The notes beneath the pieces were generated by a model. The model worked only from the letters and a program-made list of their open reading frames with translations. It was not told the origin of the DNA and made no database searches. The position numbers and the translations under genes are program-made. A DNA stretch of 64,000 nucleotides, from assembly GCA_943331105.2 (NCBI GenBank), contig CALQKH020000005.1, forward strand, positions 1-64,000, written 5' to 3'. The stretch is from Akkermansia muciniphila. Its GTDB lineage: Bacteria > Pseudomonadota > Gammaproteobacteria > Burkholderiales > Burkholderiaceae_C. How positions within the stretch are numbered: position 1 is the first letter of the stretch; each line of letters starts with the position of its first letter. Of this stretch, positions 44,460 to 53,544 are shown one piece after another.

Positions 44460-45392
44460 TCAAGCGAACTCGACCAGCGCCTTTTTCATCTTTTTCATAG
44501 CGGCAACTTCGATCTGGCGAATGCGCTCGGCGCTGACGCCGTATTCGTCGGCCAAATCATGCAGTGTCATGCCACCCGAGCCGTTGTCGTTGACCTTGAG
44601 CCAACGCTCTTCGACGATGCGGCGGCTGCGTTCGTCCAGCGCATTCAAGGCACTGGCCAGGCCGTCACTGGCCATCACGTCGCGCTGGTGTGCTTCGATC
44701 ATGGCGGTGGGCTCATGGTTCACATCGGCCAGGTAGGCGATGGGGCCAAAAGCTTGCTCTCCGTCGTCAGAGGGGGCGGGGTCGAGCAGCACATCGCCGC
44801 CGGACATGCGCATTTCCATCTCACGCACATCCTCGCCCTTGACGTTCAGGCTGTGGGCCATGGACGCCACTTGGTCGGGGGTCAGGGTGTCGCGGTGCGT
44901 GCCTGCATCGGCGTCGGACTTGTAGCCTTGTTTCATGGAGCGCAGGTTGAAAAACAACTTGCGCTGTGCCTTGGTGGTGGCCACCTTGACCATGCGCCAG
45001 TTTTTCAGGATGTACTCGTGGATCTCGGCCTTGATCCAATGCAGCGCGTAGCTCACAAGGCGCACACCTTGCTCGGGGTCAAAGCGCTTGACCGCTTTCA
45101 TCAGGCCCACATTGCCTTCTTGGATCAGGTCGCCGTGCGGCAGGCCATAACCTAAATATTGGCGCGACACGGACACCACCAAACGCAGGTGCGAGAGCAC
45201 CAGCTTGCGGGCGGCCTCAAGGTCGTCGTTGGCTTTGAGTTGGCGGGCGGCTTCCTGCTCTTCCTCAAGGGTGAGCATCGGCATGCGGTTGACCGCAGAA
45301 ATATAGGCGTCGAGGTGGCCGAGCGAGGGCACCACCGCCCAAGGGTTGCTCAGCGTGATGGCAGTGGCGGGGGAACCAGTTTGAATGTTCAT
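44460..45392 (-). CDS. rpoH: RNA polymerase sigma-32 (heat-shock sigma factor)
   Basis: 310 residues. Sigma region 2 contains LRLVVSVSRQYLGYGLPHGDLIQEG and region 2.4 around SYALHWIKAEIHEY. The RpoH-box QRKLFFNLR (KAQRKLFFNLRSMK) and region 4 (RIRQIEVAAMKKMK) are present. The start MNIQTG is chosen because AAGGAG lies nine bases upstream. The promoter carries a CIRCE element, so HrcA control is likely. The gene lies next to ftsY but without ftsE/ftsX between. Confidence 0.97.
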   Translation of the reverse strand: MNIQTGSPATAITLSNPWAVVPSLGHLDAYISAVNRMPMLTLEEEQEAARQLKANDDLEAARKLVLSHLRLVVSVSRQYLGYGLPHGDLIQEGNVGLMKAVKRFDPEQGVRLVSYALHWIKAEIHEYILKNWRMVKVATTKAQRKLFFNLRSMKQGYKSDADAGTHRDTLTPDQVASMAHSLNVKGEDVREMEMRMSGGDVLLDPAPSDDGEQAFGPIAYLADVNHEPTAMIEAHQRDVMASDGLASALNALDERSRRIVEERWLKVNDNGSGGMTLHDLADEYGVSAERIRQIEVAAMKKMKKALVEFA

Positions 45393-45418
45393 ACCAGAAC
45401 TCCTTTCAGAATACCCCA

Positions 45419-45448
45419 ATATTAGCACTCTCTGGTGAGGAGTGCCAA
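45419..45448 (-). promoter_or_regulatory. Sigma-70 type promoter of rpoH
   Basis: Minus-strand TTGGCA (45448-45443) as -35 and TAATAT (45424-45419) as -10, with an 18-bp spacer. It lies 27 bases before the start codon and is fully occupied by the CIRCE repeat. Confidence 0.7.
45422..45448. promoter_or_regulatory. CIRCE element (HrcA operator) at rpoH
   Basis: TTAGCACTC (45422-45430), nine bases, then GAGTGCCAA (45440-45448). The consensus is TTAGCACTC-N9-GAGTGCTAA, so 17 of 18 positions match. CIRCE normally controls groESL and dnaK. Here it overlies the -35 and -10 of rpoH, predicting repression by HrcA and release on heat shock. No hrcA gene lies in the window. Confidence 0.9.
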
Positions 45449-45558
45449 AAGGGGGTTGCCAAATTGGCGCCGGGCGGCAGGTGGCCGAACTTCACCATTT
45501 TGGGCAATGTCTGCCCGTCAGTCTGTGTGCTGGAAGACGCGTCAAGTGCTGCAGTTGG

Positions 45559-46599
45559 TTAGCTCAGCAGGGCTTGAGCAAACTCACGGGCATTGAAAGT
45601 TTCCAGGTCTTCCAGCTTCTCACCTACGCCAATGAAGTAAACCGGAATCGGCTTTTCGCGGGCAATGGCGCACAGCACCCCGCCCTTGGCTGTACCGTCC
45701 AGTTTGGTCACGATCAGGCCTGTCAGGCCCAAGGTGTCGTCAAAAGCCTTGACCTGGGCCAAGGCGTTTTGTCCGGTGTTGCCATCGATCACCAGCAGCA
45801 CCTCGTGCGGGGCCGAGCCGTCGGCCTTTTGAACCACACGCTTGATTTTTTTCAGCTCTTCCATCAGATGGGTTTGAGTGGGCAGGCGACCGGCCGTGTC
45901 CACCAGCACCACGTCCCGGCCCCGAGCGCGGCCTGCGCTGACGGCGTCAAAGCTCACAGCTGCTGGGTCGCCGCCTTGCTGGCTGACAATCTCGACCGTG
46001 TTGCGGTCAGCCCAGACAGCCAGTTGCTCCTTGGCAGCGGCGCGGAAGGTGTCGGCGGCGGCCAGCAGCACGCTCAGCCCCTCGTCTGCCAGATGCTTGG
46101 TCAATTTGCCAATGGAGGTCGTCTTGCCCGCGCCGTTGACGCCAGCCACCATGATGACAGTGGGCTGGTGGTCGCCAATGGCCAAAGGCTTTTGCAGAGG
46201 CAGCAGCAAGTCGGTGATGGCATCGGCCAACAGGTTTTTGACCTGAGCTGGTTCGGTGGCCTTGCTGTCTTTCACGCGGCGTTTGAGGTCTTGCAGCAAA
46301 TGCTCGGTGGCTTTGACGCCTGTGTCGGCCACCAGAAGTGCTGTTTCCAGCTCTTCATACAGCTCGTCATCGATGCGTGTGCCCGTGAAGACGGTGGTGA
46401 TGCTGGAGCCGGTTTTGCGCAGGCCCGCCTTCAGGCGGTCAAGCCAGCCCTGACGGGCAATGGGGGCTGCGGGCGCTTCAGAGGGCAGGTTTGTGGGTGC
46501 CAAGGGAATGTTGGCAGCCGTTGCAACAGCCGGTAAGTCAGCAGTTGGGGTCGATGGGACCTCGGCAATTGGGGATTTTTTTTTGAAGAAACTGAACAT
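45559..46599 (-). CDS. ftsY: Signal recognition particle receptor FtsY
   Basis: 346 residues. A short acidic/Pro-Ala A-domain (about 1-50) is followed by the NG GTPase domain with GVNGAGKTTSIGKL, DTFRAAAKEQL, DTAGRLPTQ and TKLDGTAKGG. It docks ribosome-SRP complexes at the membrane. The start MFSFFKKK is chosen; the frame runs open further upstream but overlaps the divergent M16 gene. Only 28 bases separate the two start codons. Confidence 0.96.
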   Translation of the reverse strand: MFSFFKKKSPIAEVPSTPTADLPAVATAANIPLAPTNLPSEAPAAPIARQGWLDRLKAGLRKTGSSITTVFTGTRIDDELYEELETALLVADTGVKATEHLLQDLKRRVKDSKATEPAQVKNLLADAITDLLLPLQKPLAIGDHQPTVIMVAGVNGAGKTTSIGKLTKHLADEGLSVLLAAADTFRAAAKEQLAVWADRNTVEIVSQQGGDPAAVSFDAVSAGRARGRDVVLVDTAGRLPTQTHLMEELKKIKRVVQKADGSAPHEVLLVIDGNTGQNALAQVKAFDDTLGLTGLIVTKLDGTAKGGVLCAIAREKPIPVYFIGVGEKLEDLETFNAREFAQALLS

Positions 46600-46627
46600 G
46601 GCTTGGATTTCAAGGATCATGCATTCT

Positions 46628-48073
46628 ATGAAACCGAACTTTCTCTTGGCACTTTCCATGGCAACAGCCTTGTGGGGCGCTGCCGCGAGCGTTCTCGCGC
46701 AGGCTCCACAGGGGTCACAAAACTCGGCCAATGCCGCAGCCAATCCGGCCGCTGTGGCGCAAGTGCACACCTTCACATTGGCCAACGGCATGGCCTTGTG
46801 GGTCAAGCCCGACCGCCGTGCCCCGACGGCGGTGCACATGGTGTGGCTGCGTGTGGGCTCTATGGACGAGGTGGATGGCACCAGTGGCGTGGCCCATGTG
46901 CTGGAGCACATGCTGTTCAAGGGCACGCCCAACTTGGCAGCCGGTGAGTTTTCGCGCCGAGTGGCGGCTCTGGGAGGGCGCGAAAACGCGTTCACTGCCA
47001 AGGACTACACCGGCTATTTCCAGCAGATACCTTCCGCGCAACTGGAAGCCGTGATGCGCTTGGAGTCTGACCGCTTTGCCAACAACCAGTGGCCAGACAG
47101 CGAATTCATCAAGGAGCTGGAGGTGGTCAAAGAAGAGCGCCGCCTGCGCACCGATGACAACCCCCGTGCACAGCTGCACGAAATGCTGTCGGCCACCGCT
47201 TTGGTCGCTTCGCCTTACCGTCGTCCCATCGTAGGCTGGATGAGTGACCTTGAAGCCATGACAGCGCAAGATGCCCGCGACTTTTACCGCAAGTGGTACT
47301 CGCCGGCCAACGCCGTGGTGGTGGTGGCAGGCGATGTCGATCCGATGCGCGTCAAGGCCTTGGCCGACCAATACTACGGCGTGATCCCTGCCCGTGCCGT
47401 ACCCGATCGCAAGCCGCGCGATGAGCCTGCGCAGCAAGGCCTGCGTCGTTTCGAGTTCAAGGCCCCGGCCGAACAGTCTTATGTGGCGTTGGCTTTTAAA
47501 GTGCCAAGACTGGCCAGCTTGGCCCCTGCGCCCGAGCACGACGAGGCGCTGGCTCTGACCGTGTTGGCTGCGGTTCTGGACGGCTACAGCGGTGCCCGGC
47601 TAGACCGTGCCCTGACCCAAGGTGAAAATCGCTTGGCCGACAGTGCGGGGGCCTACAACGGCCTCATGGGACGCGGTCCACAGTTCTTTTATCTGGAAGG
47701 TGTGCCCGCCAAAGGCCAAACGCCAGAAGCACTGGAGGCGGCCTTGCGTGCCCAGGTGCAGCGCGTGGCCACCGAAGGCGTGACCGAAGCCGAGCTGCAG
47801 CGCGTCAAGACCCAATGGGTAGCGGGCGAAATCTACAAACTGGACTCGGTGTTCAACCAAGCCCGCGAACTGGGCGTGGCCTGGACCCTGGGCTTACCGC
47901 CAGACTACGGAACACAACTGATTGCCCGTTTGCGCCAAGTCACACCTGGCCAAGTGCAAGCCGTGGCGCAAAAGTATTTTGGCGACGACAGCCTCACGGT
48001 GGCCATTTTGCGGCCACAGCCTTTGTCGGGTCAGCCTCGTCCGCGCCGCCCATCTGCGGGTGCGCGACATTGA
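46628..48073 (+). CDS. M16 zinc peptidase, catalytic-type
   Basis: 481 residues with a signal peptide (MKPNFLLALSMATALWGAAASVLAQ). The inverted zinc motif HVLEHMLFKG (H-x-x-E-H) is intact and E at the downstream helix (about 74 residues on) completes the site. It is a periplasmic peptidase, pairing with the next gene's product. The start ATG 46628 is preferred over 46619. Divergent from ftsY with a 28-bp gap, so its promoter must lie within ftsY. Confidence 0.92.
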   Translation: MKPNFLLALSMATALWGAAASVLAQAPQGSQNSANAAANPAAVAQVHTFTLANGMALWVKPDRRAPTAVHMVWLRVGSMDEVDGTSGVAHVLEHMLFKGTPNLAAGEFSRRVAALGGRENAFTAKDYTGYFQQIPSAQLEAVMRLESDRFANNQWPDSEFIKELEVVKEERRLRTDDNPRAQLHEMLSATALVASPYRRPIVGWMSDLEAMTAQDARDFYRKWYSPANAVVVVAGDVDPMRVKALADQYYGVIPARAVPDRKPRDEPAQQGLRRFEFKAPAEQSYVALAFKVPRLASLAPAPEHDEALALTVLAAVLDGYSGARLDRALTQGENRLADSAGAYNGLMGRGPQFFYLEGVPAKGQTPEALEAALRAQVQRVATEGVTEAELQRVKTQWVAGEIYKLDSVFNQARELGVAWTLGLPPDYGTQLIARLRQVTPGQVQAVAQKYFGDDSLTVAILRPQPLSGQPRPRRPSAGARH

Positions 48074-48087
48074 ACCCGGTGAACGTC

Positions 48088-49482
48088 ATGCACAACCACA
48101 CCACCATGCGAACCAGTTTTTTTCTTCTTAAAGTCCGCAAAACCCTTGGATTTAGCAGTTTTGTGCTGGCTTGCTGGGGCTTTGGCCCTTCAGCGCAAGC
48201 CGCTTTGCCCATTCAGCATTGGACCCAAGCCAACGGGGCCCGTGTTTACCTGGTTGAGAGCCACGCCATCCCCATGGTTGATGTGCAGATCGACATCGAT
48301 GCGGGCAGCCGCCGCGACCCTGCAGCGCAGTCGGGCTTGGCTTCGGTCATGGCGGGCCAGATGGCGAACGGCACCCGTGCCGAACCCCAAGGGCAAGGTC
48401 CCTATCCCCGGGCCATGGATGAAAACCAAGTCGGTGAAGCTTGGGCCGATTTGGGCGCCAGTTTGGGCATCAGTGCCAGTGGCGACCGTTTGAGCTTTGG
48501 CCTGCGCAGCCTGAGTTTCCCGGACCTGCTGGACAAAGCCGTGGCCCTAGCGGCTCGGCAGATGGCGCACCCGGCCTTTCCTGAAGCCATGTGGTTGCGC
48601 GATCGGGAGCGTTTCAGTGCGTCCATCCGTGAATCGCTGACCAAACCGGGCACCGTGGTGCAGCACCGATTTGCCCAAGCCGTTTTCGGCACGCACCCGT
48701 ATGGCCAGCGCACCACGCCAGAGACCCTCGCGCGCATTGGCGTGCAAGATTTGCACAAGCTGCACGCGCAGAGTCTGCGCGCTTGCCGTGCCACGGTGAG
48801 TGTGGTGGGGGCTTTGACCCGTGTCCAAACCGATGCCTTGGTGCAACGCCTATTGGCGCAGTGGCCTCGCGATGCAGGTTGCCAAAGTTTGCCGCCTGTG
48901 CCGGAGGTGGCGCCTTTGACTGCCGCACAAAACCTGCAACTCCCATTCGATTCGGCACAAGCCCATGTGCTGATGGGCCAGCCGGGCTACAAGCGTTCAG
49001 ATCCCGACTTTTTCCCTCTGCTGGTGGGCAACCACATCTTGGGTGGTGGTGGCTTTGTTTCGCGCCTGACCGAGCAAGTGCGTGAAAAACGCGGTCTGAG
49101 CTACAGCGTTTACAGCGCTTTTTCGCCGGGCTTGCACGCTGGCGCTTTCACCGTGGGCTTGCAGACCCGTCCCGACCAAGCCGCACAGGCCGTGGCGGTG
49201 GCCAAAGATGTGGTTCAAGGCTTTGTGCGCGAAGGCCCGACCGAGGCCGAGTTGCAAGCGGCCAAATCCAATTTGGTGGGCGGCTTTGCGCTGCGCATCG
49301 ACAGCAACCGCAAGTTGCTGGACAACGTGGCCAACATTGCTTGGAACCGTTTGCCCTTGGACTACCTGAGCAACTGGACGCGCCAAATCGAGCGCGTCAG
49401 CGCTGCCGATGTGCAACGCGCCATGGCCCGGGTGCTGCAGCCTGAGCGCATGGTCACGGTGGTGGTGGGTGGTCAGCCCTGA
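48088..49482 (+). CDS. M16 peptidase-like protein, zinc motif lost
   Basis: 464 residues from ATG 48088 (458 from ATG 48106) with a signal peptide ending near PSAQAALP. The M16 fold is recognisable (FDSAQAHVLMGQPGYKRSDPDFFPLLVGNHILGGGGFVSRL, quoted in parts: FDSAQAHVLMGQPGYKR and NHILGGGGFVSRLTEQVRE). The place of the H-x-x-E-H motif reads SVMAGQMANGT. It is therefore the regulatory or inactive half that should pair with the catalytic M16 protein upstream. It starts 14 bases after the first gene's stop. Confidence 0.9.
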   Translation: MHNHTTMRTSFFLLKVRKTLGFSSFVLACWGFGPSAQAALPIQHWTQANGARVYLVESHAIPMVDVQIDIDAGSRRDPAAQSGLASVMAGQMANGTRAEPQGQGPYPRAMDENQVGEAWADLGASLGISASGDRLSFGLRSLSFPDLLDKAVALAARQMAHPAFPEAMWLRDRERFSASIRESLTKPGTVVQHRFAQAVFGTHPYGQRTTPETLARIGVQDLHKLHAQSLRACRATVSVVGALTRVQTDALVQRLLAQWPRDAGCQSLPPVPEVAPLTAAQNLQLPFDSAQAHVLMGQPGYKRSDPDFFPLLVGNHILGGGGFVSRLTEQVREKRGLSYSVYSAFSPGLHAGAFTVGLQTRPDQAAQAVAVAKDVVQGFVREGPTEAELQAAKSNLVGGFALRIDSNRKLLDNVANIAWNRLPLDYLSNWTRQIERVSAADVQRAMARVLQPERMVTVVVGGQP

Positions 49483-49574
49483 GTCCGCTTGAGGCGGCAC
49501 CCAATGACTGACTTGTTTCAACAGGTGACTGACTCTCAGGGGCTAACTTCGCTGCGGCCTTACACTCGCAAGCT

Positions 49575-50273
49575 ATGTCTTCAGCTCCTTCCAAACGACC
49601 ATCGCTGACCGGTGCAGCCCGTCATGCTGCGGCAAAAAAGCCCAAGAACCCGGTGCCCAAAGGTCCGTCATCGCACGAGATCCGCATCATCGGTGGGCAG
49701 TGGCGGCGCACGCGGCTCAAAGTCATCGACAAACCCGGCCTGCGCCCAACCCCTGACCGCGTGCGTGAAACCCTTTTCAACTGGCTGGGGCAGGACCTGA
49801 GCGACTGGCGTTGTGTCGATGCGTTTGCCGGCACGGGCGTGCTGGGCCTAGAGGCCGCATCGCGCGGAGCTGCCCATGTGCTGATGGTTGAGCAAGACGC
49901 TGTGTTGGCGCGCGATTTGCAAGACAACGCCACCCGCCTCAAAGCCAGCATGGTCAACGTGCAGCGCGGTGATGGCGTCGCCGCCTTGCTGCGCTTGCCT
50001 GCCGCAAGCGTGGACTTGGTTTTCATCGATCCGCCATTTGAAGGCCCTTGGTTTGAACCGGCGCTGAAGGCCGCCACCCGGGCTGTTCCTGTAGGCGGCT
50101 GGATTTACCTGGAAGCCCCGGTGGCTTGGCCTGCCGACGCGCTGAGGGCTTTGGGTTTGCAATGCGAGCGCCACCTCAAAGCGAGTGCGGTGCATGCGCA
50201 TTTGCTGCAACGGACCCACCTCGATCCAGCGCCCACCCCGACTGCCATTCCTGCTGAAGGAGACACACCATGA
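49575..50273 (+). CDS. rsmD: 16S rRNA (guanine(966)-N2)-methyltransferase
   Basis: 232 residues. The basic N-terminal tail is followed by IRIIGGQWRRTRLKV, TPDRVRETLFNWLG, the SAM motif VDAFAGTGVLGLEAASRGA and the catalytic DPPF (VFIDPPFEGPW). It modifies the small ribosomal subunit. The stop overlaps coaD by ATGA, a frequent bacterial pair. Confidence 0.96.
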   Translation: MSSAPSKRPSLTGAARHAAAKKPKNPVPKGPSSHEIRIIGGQWRRTRLKVIDKPGLRPTPDRVRETLFNWLGQDLSDWRCVDAFAGTGVLGLEAASRGAAHVLMVEQDAVLARDLQDNATRLKASMVNVQRGDGVAALLRLPAASVDLVFIDPPFEGPWFEPALKAATRAVPVGGWIYLEAPVAWPADALRALGLQCERHLKASAVHAHLLQRTHLDPAPTPTAIPAEGDTP

Positions 50274-50776
50274 GCCGAGCTGCCAACACCACCGTGACCG
50301 CTGTTTACTCCGGCACCTTTGACCCCTTGACCCTGGGCCACGAAGACGCCATCCGCCGCGCTGCGCAGATGTTTGACCAAGTCATCATCGCGGTGGCCCG
50401 TGCGCACCACAAAAACACGATGTTCACCTTGGACGAGCGTCTGTCGCTGGCCCAAGCCGCGCTGGCCGATTGCCCCAACGTGAAGGCGCTGCCGTTTGAT
50501 GGACTGATCGTTGAGTTTGTGCGTTCACAAAACGCCCAGGTGATCGTGCGAGGCCTGCGCTCGGTGACCGACTACGACTACGAAACGCAAATGTCAGGCA
50601 TGAACCGCCATCTGGCCCCAGAGGTGGACACCGTGTTTTTGCACACCAGCGCCCATGTGCAGCACATCAGCAGCACCTTGGTGCGCGAGATCGCCAAGCT
50701 CGGCGGGGATGTGTCGGGCCTGGTCTCCACCCCTGTGCTCAATGCCTTACAAGCCAAGGTCGCCACCAAACACTGA
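50270..50776 (+). CDS. coaD: Phosphopantetheine adenylyltransferase
   Basis: 168 residues. It makes dephospho-CoA from phosphopantetheine and ATP. The nucleotidyltransferase motif T-x-G-H (SGTFDPLTLGHEDAIRR) and the ISSTLVREIA motif are seen. The length is typical. It overlaps rsmD by four bases. Confidence 0.97.
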   Translation: MSRAANTTVTAVYSGTFDPLTLGHEDAIRRAAQMFDQVIIAVARAHHKNTMFTLDERLSLAQAALADCPNVKALPFDGLIVEFVRSQNAQVIVRGLRSVTDYDYETQMSGMNRHLAPEVDTVFLHTSAHVQHISSTLVREIAKLGGDVSGLVSTPVLNALQAKVATKH

Positions 50777-50788
50777 GCCAGCGGGGTT

Positions 50789-52498
50789 TTAAAGTTCCGC
50801 GCCCTCCACCAAAAAGCGCACCCGCTTTTGCCCCTGCCACTCGTCGGCGTCCAGCCGGTAAGCCAGCTTGACCCGTGCAGGCAAAGGCTCGGTGCGGCCA
50901 AACCAGATGCCATCCACCGGCTGGCCTTGGTGCTTCATCTTGAGCGACAGGTGTTTCTCGCCCACCAGGCGCTGCGACACGATCTCGATTTCTTCGCAAA
51001 ACACGGGCGGTGCAAAGCCCTGACCCCAGACCTCGTGGTGAAGCATGTCCACCAGGTCCACCCGTCGGTACTCGGCGGGTAGCGGGCCATCGGTTTCCAG
51101 GCGGCGTTGCAGCGTGGCCGCGTCCAGCCATTCCATGGCCACCTGGTTCAGCGTTTCTTCAAACACATCCAGATGCTCTTCCGCAACCGTGCAGCCCGCC
51201 GCCATCGCATGGCCGCCAAAGCGCAAAAGCACCCCCGGGGCGCGCTTGGCCACCAAATCGAGCGCGTCGCGCAAATGAAACCCCGCAATGGATCGGCCCG
51301 AGCCTTTGAGTTCATGCTCCTTGCCCGGGGCGATGCTGGCTGCGAACACAAAAGTAGGGCGGTGCAGCTTGTCCTTGATGCGCGAGGCCACGATGCCCAC
51401 CACGCCTTCGTGAAAGTCCGGGTCGAACACGCAAATGGCAGGCGGTGGTTCGTCGCCCTCGTCAAACAGCGACTCGGCCATTTCCATGGCCATCTCGCGC
51501 ATGTCGCCCTCGATCACGCGGCGTTCGCGGTTGATCGCATCCAGCTGTTTGGCCAGCGCGTCGGCGCGGCCTGCGTCGTCGGTCAGCAGGCACTCGATGC
51601 CCAGCGTCATGTCGGCCAAACGGCCTGCGGCATTGATGCGCGGCCCCAAGGCAAAGCCAAAATCAAAAGTGGTGGCCTTGGCGATTTCGCGCCCCGCTGC
51701 CCGCATCAGCGCTGCCATGCCCGGCGGTAAGGCCCCGGCCCGCACGCGGCGCAGGCCTTGGGCCACCAAGCGGCGGTTGTTGGCGTCGAGCTTGACCACA
51801 TCGGCCACGGTGCCCAGTGCCACCAGGGGCAGCAGGGCGTCTAAGCGCGGCTGGTTGCTGGCTTCAAACACGCCGCGCTGGCGCAGTTCGGCGCGCAGGG
51901 CCAGCAGCACGTAAAACATCACGCCCACACCGGCGATCGATTTGCTGGTGAAACTGCAGCCGGGTTGGTTGGGGTTGACGATGACTTCGGCGGTGGGCAG
52001 TTCGCTGCCTGGCAGGTGGTGGTCGGTGACCAGCACCTGCAGGCCCAAGGCTTGCGCGGCTTGCACGCCCGCCACACTGGCGATGCCATTGTCCACCGTG
52101 ATCAGCACATCCGCCCCTTGCGCGTGGACCCGTTCGGCAATGGGTGGGGTCAGGCCGTAGCCGTCGACCACGCGGTCGGGCACCAGATAACTCACGTGTT
52201 GTGCACCCAGCATGCGCAGGCCGCGCACGCCCACAGCGCAGGCGGTTGCGCCGTCGCAGTCGTAATCGGCCACGATGCACAGGCGCTTGTTTTGCGCCAT
52301 GGCGTCTGCCAGCAGTTGGGCCGCTTCGAGCGTTCCCAGCATGCCCGCGGGAGGCAGCAGCAGGTTCAGGGCGTCGTCGAGTTCGTCTTTGGACAACACG
52401 CCACGGGCGGCGTACAGGCGCGCTAGCAAGGGGTGGATGCCCGCTTGTTCCAGCGCCCAGGCGCTCCGGGGGGGCACATCTCGGGTGAGCAAATTCAT
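50789..52498 (-). CDS. recJ: Single-stranded-DNA exonuclease RecJ
   Basis: 569 residues. DHH phosphoesterase motifs are DYDCDGATA (about residue 79), VLITVDNG, VTDHHLPG (DHH) and the DHHA1 motif RFGGHAMAAGCTV. It degrades 5'-ended single-stranded DNA in recombination and repair. It ends the minus-strand pair beginning with the uncharacterised protein at 53465. Confidence 0.97.
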   Translation of the reverse strand: MNLLTRDVPPRSAWALEQAGIHPLLARLYAARGVLSKDELDDALNLLLPPAGMLGTLEAAQLLADAMAQNKRLCIVADYDCDGATACAVGVRGLRMLGAQHVSYLVPDRVVDGYGLTPPIAERVHAQGADVLITVDNGIASVAGVQAAQALGLQVLVTDHHLPGSELPTAEVIVNPNQPGCSFTSKSIAGVGVMFYVLLALRAELRQRGVFEASNQPRLDALLPLVALGTVADVVKLDANNRRLVAQGLRRVRAGALPPGMAALMRAAGREIAKATTFDFGFALGPRINAAGRLADMTLGIECLLTDDAGRADALAKQLDAINRERRVIEGDMREMAMEMAESLFDEGDEPPPAICVFDPDFHEGVVGIVASRIKDKLHRPTFVFAASIAPGKEHELKGSGRSIAGFHLRDALDLVAKRAPGVLLRFGGHAMAAGCTVAEEHLDVFEETLNQVAMEWLDAATLQRRLETDGPLPAEYRRVDLVDMLHHEVWGQGFAPPVFCEEIEIVSQRLVGEKHLSLKMKHQGQPVDGIWFGRTEPLPARVKLAYRLDADEWQGQKRVRFLVEGAEL

Positions 52499-52505
52499 GG
52501 GGCGA

Positions 52506-53465
52506 TCAGTTGGTGATGAGGGCTTGGAGTGCCGCTGCAGCAGAGGGTTTGTTGAACAGCCGGGTTATTTTTTGGTGCCAAGCGGCAGGCGCGGCGGTGT
52601 AGGTGTGGGCGGTGTGCTCGCTGCACAGGCTGAGGGTAACTTGGCCGGTGGCCTCCAGATGTTTCAGTGCATCGGCTAGGGCCGTGGCATCGAGCTGCTG
52701 CCAGGCTTGCCGCCAAGTCTGCATGTCGCCATGCAAAGCACTGGCCCGCAGGGCATCGGACACGGTCACTGTCTCGCTCATGGGCGGCGCAGCGGAAGCG
52801 GTGATCGCAGATAGCGTGCCTGCGCCATGCAGCCAAAAGGCGTTGACGGTGTGCTGCCTGCGGGCCTCGCGTGCGTCGTTCACCGGGTGGTTGTACAGCA
52901 GCATCTGCATTTCGCTTTGCAGGCGTTGCAGCGGCCGGGCAGCGGGGTGCTGGGGCATCCAGTCTTTCACGTTCTGACCGATCACCCGGTCGAGAGAGAC
53001 GGTGGGTAGTTCAGCCAGCAGTGTCCCCTGGACGTGCCAAAGCAAGGCGCTGTGCCAGGTCACTTGCAGGCCGTCTTCTTGCAAAAACGGTTGCATGGCT
53101 TGCAAAAGTTGCTGCGATTCTTCATCGCTCAAGCGCAAATGCGCGGGGTCGGCCATCACCACCTGGTCCATGCCGATTTGCCAGTGGCAGGGTGTCATCC
53201 AGGCTTGGGGCGCGGCGTTTTCCTGGCCTTGCTGCGCCCGGTGCCAAGCGGCCCAGGGCAGGGTGGGGGCGTCAAGCGGCCAGCCCAGGGCCTGGGCTTG
53301 CAGGCGTTCGTGGGGCAGGTGCAGTGCTGCGGTACTGGGGTCTTGCAGCACCTGCTGGCGCTGCAGCAGGCTCAGCAGGATTTGCAGATGGGGCAGCTGC
53401 CAACCGGCCCAGACCTCGGGGCCGGTGAAGGCGTGACTGGCCGCATAGGGAATGATCAGGTGCAT
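52506..53465 (-). CDS. Conserved protein beside recJ, function unknown
   Basis: 319 residues from ATG 53465 (MHLIIPYAASHAFTG). It is Gln/Leu-rich and soluble, without signal, membrane segment or catalytic motif that I recognise. Similar Burkholderiales proteins next to recJ are sometimes annotated as phosphoglycerate mutase-like (COG4255); I see no phosphoglycerate mutase motif. The start is 7 bases from recJ's start-side on the same strand, so the two are probably co-transcribed. Confidence 0.7.
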   Translation of the reverse strand: MHLIIPYAASHAFTGPEVWAGWQLPHLQILLSLLQRQQVLQDPSTAALHLPHERLQAQALGWPLDAPTLPWAAWHRAQQGQENAAPQAWMTPCHWQIGMDQVVMADPAHLRLSDEESQQLLQAMQPFLQEDGLQVTWHSALLWHVQGTLLAELPTVSLDRVIGQNVKDWMPQHPAARPLQRLQSEMQMLLYNHPVNDAREARRQHTVNAFWLHGAGTLSAITASAAPPMSETVTVSDALRASALHGDMQTWRQAWQQLDATALADALKHLEATGQVTLSLCSEHTAHTYTAAPAAWHQKITRLFNKPSAAAALQALITN

Positions 53466-53544
53466 GGGGCCTGATTGTCGCAGGCCCCATGCAAGGTGGG
53501 TTTGCCGGTTCAGCGTGCAGCGTTCAGGGCTCAACGCCCAACCC

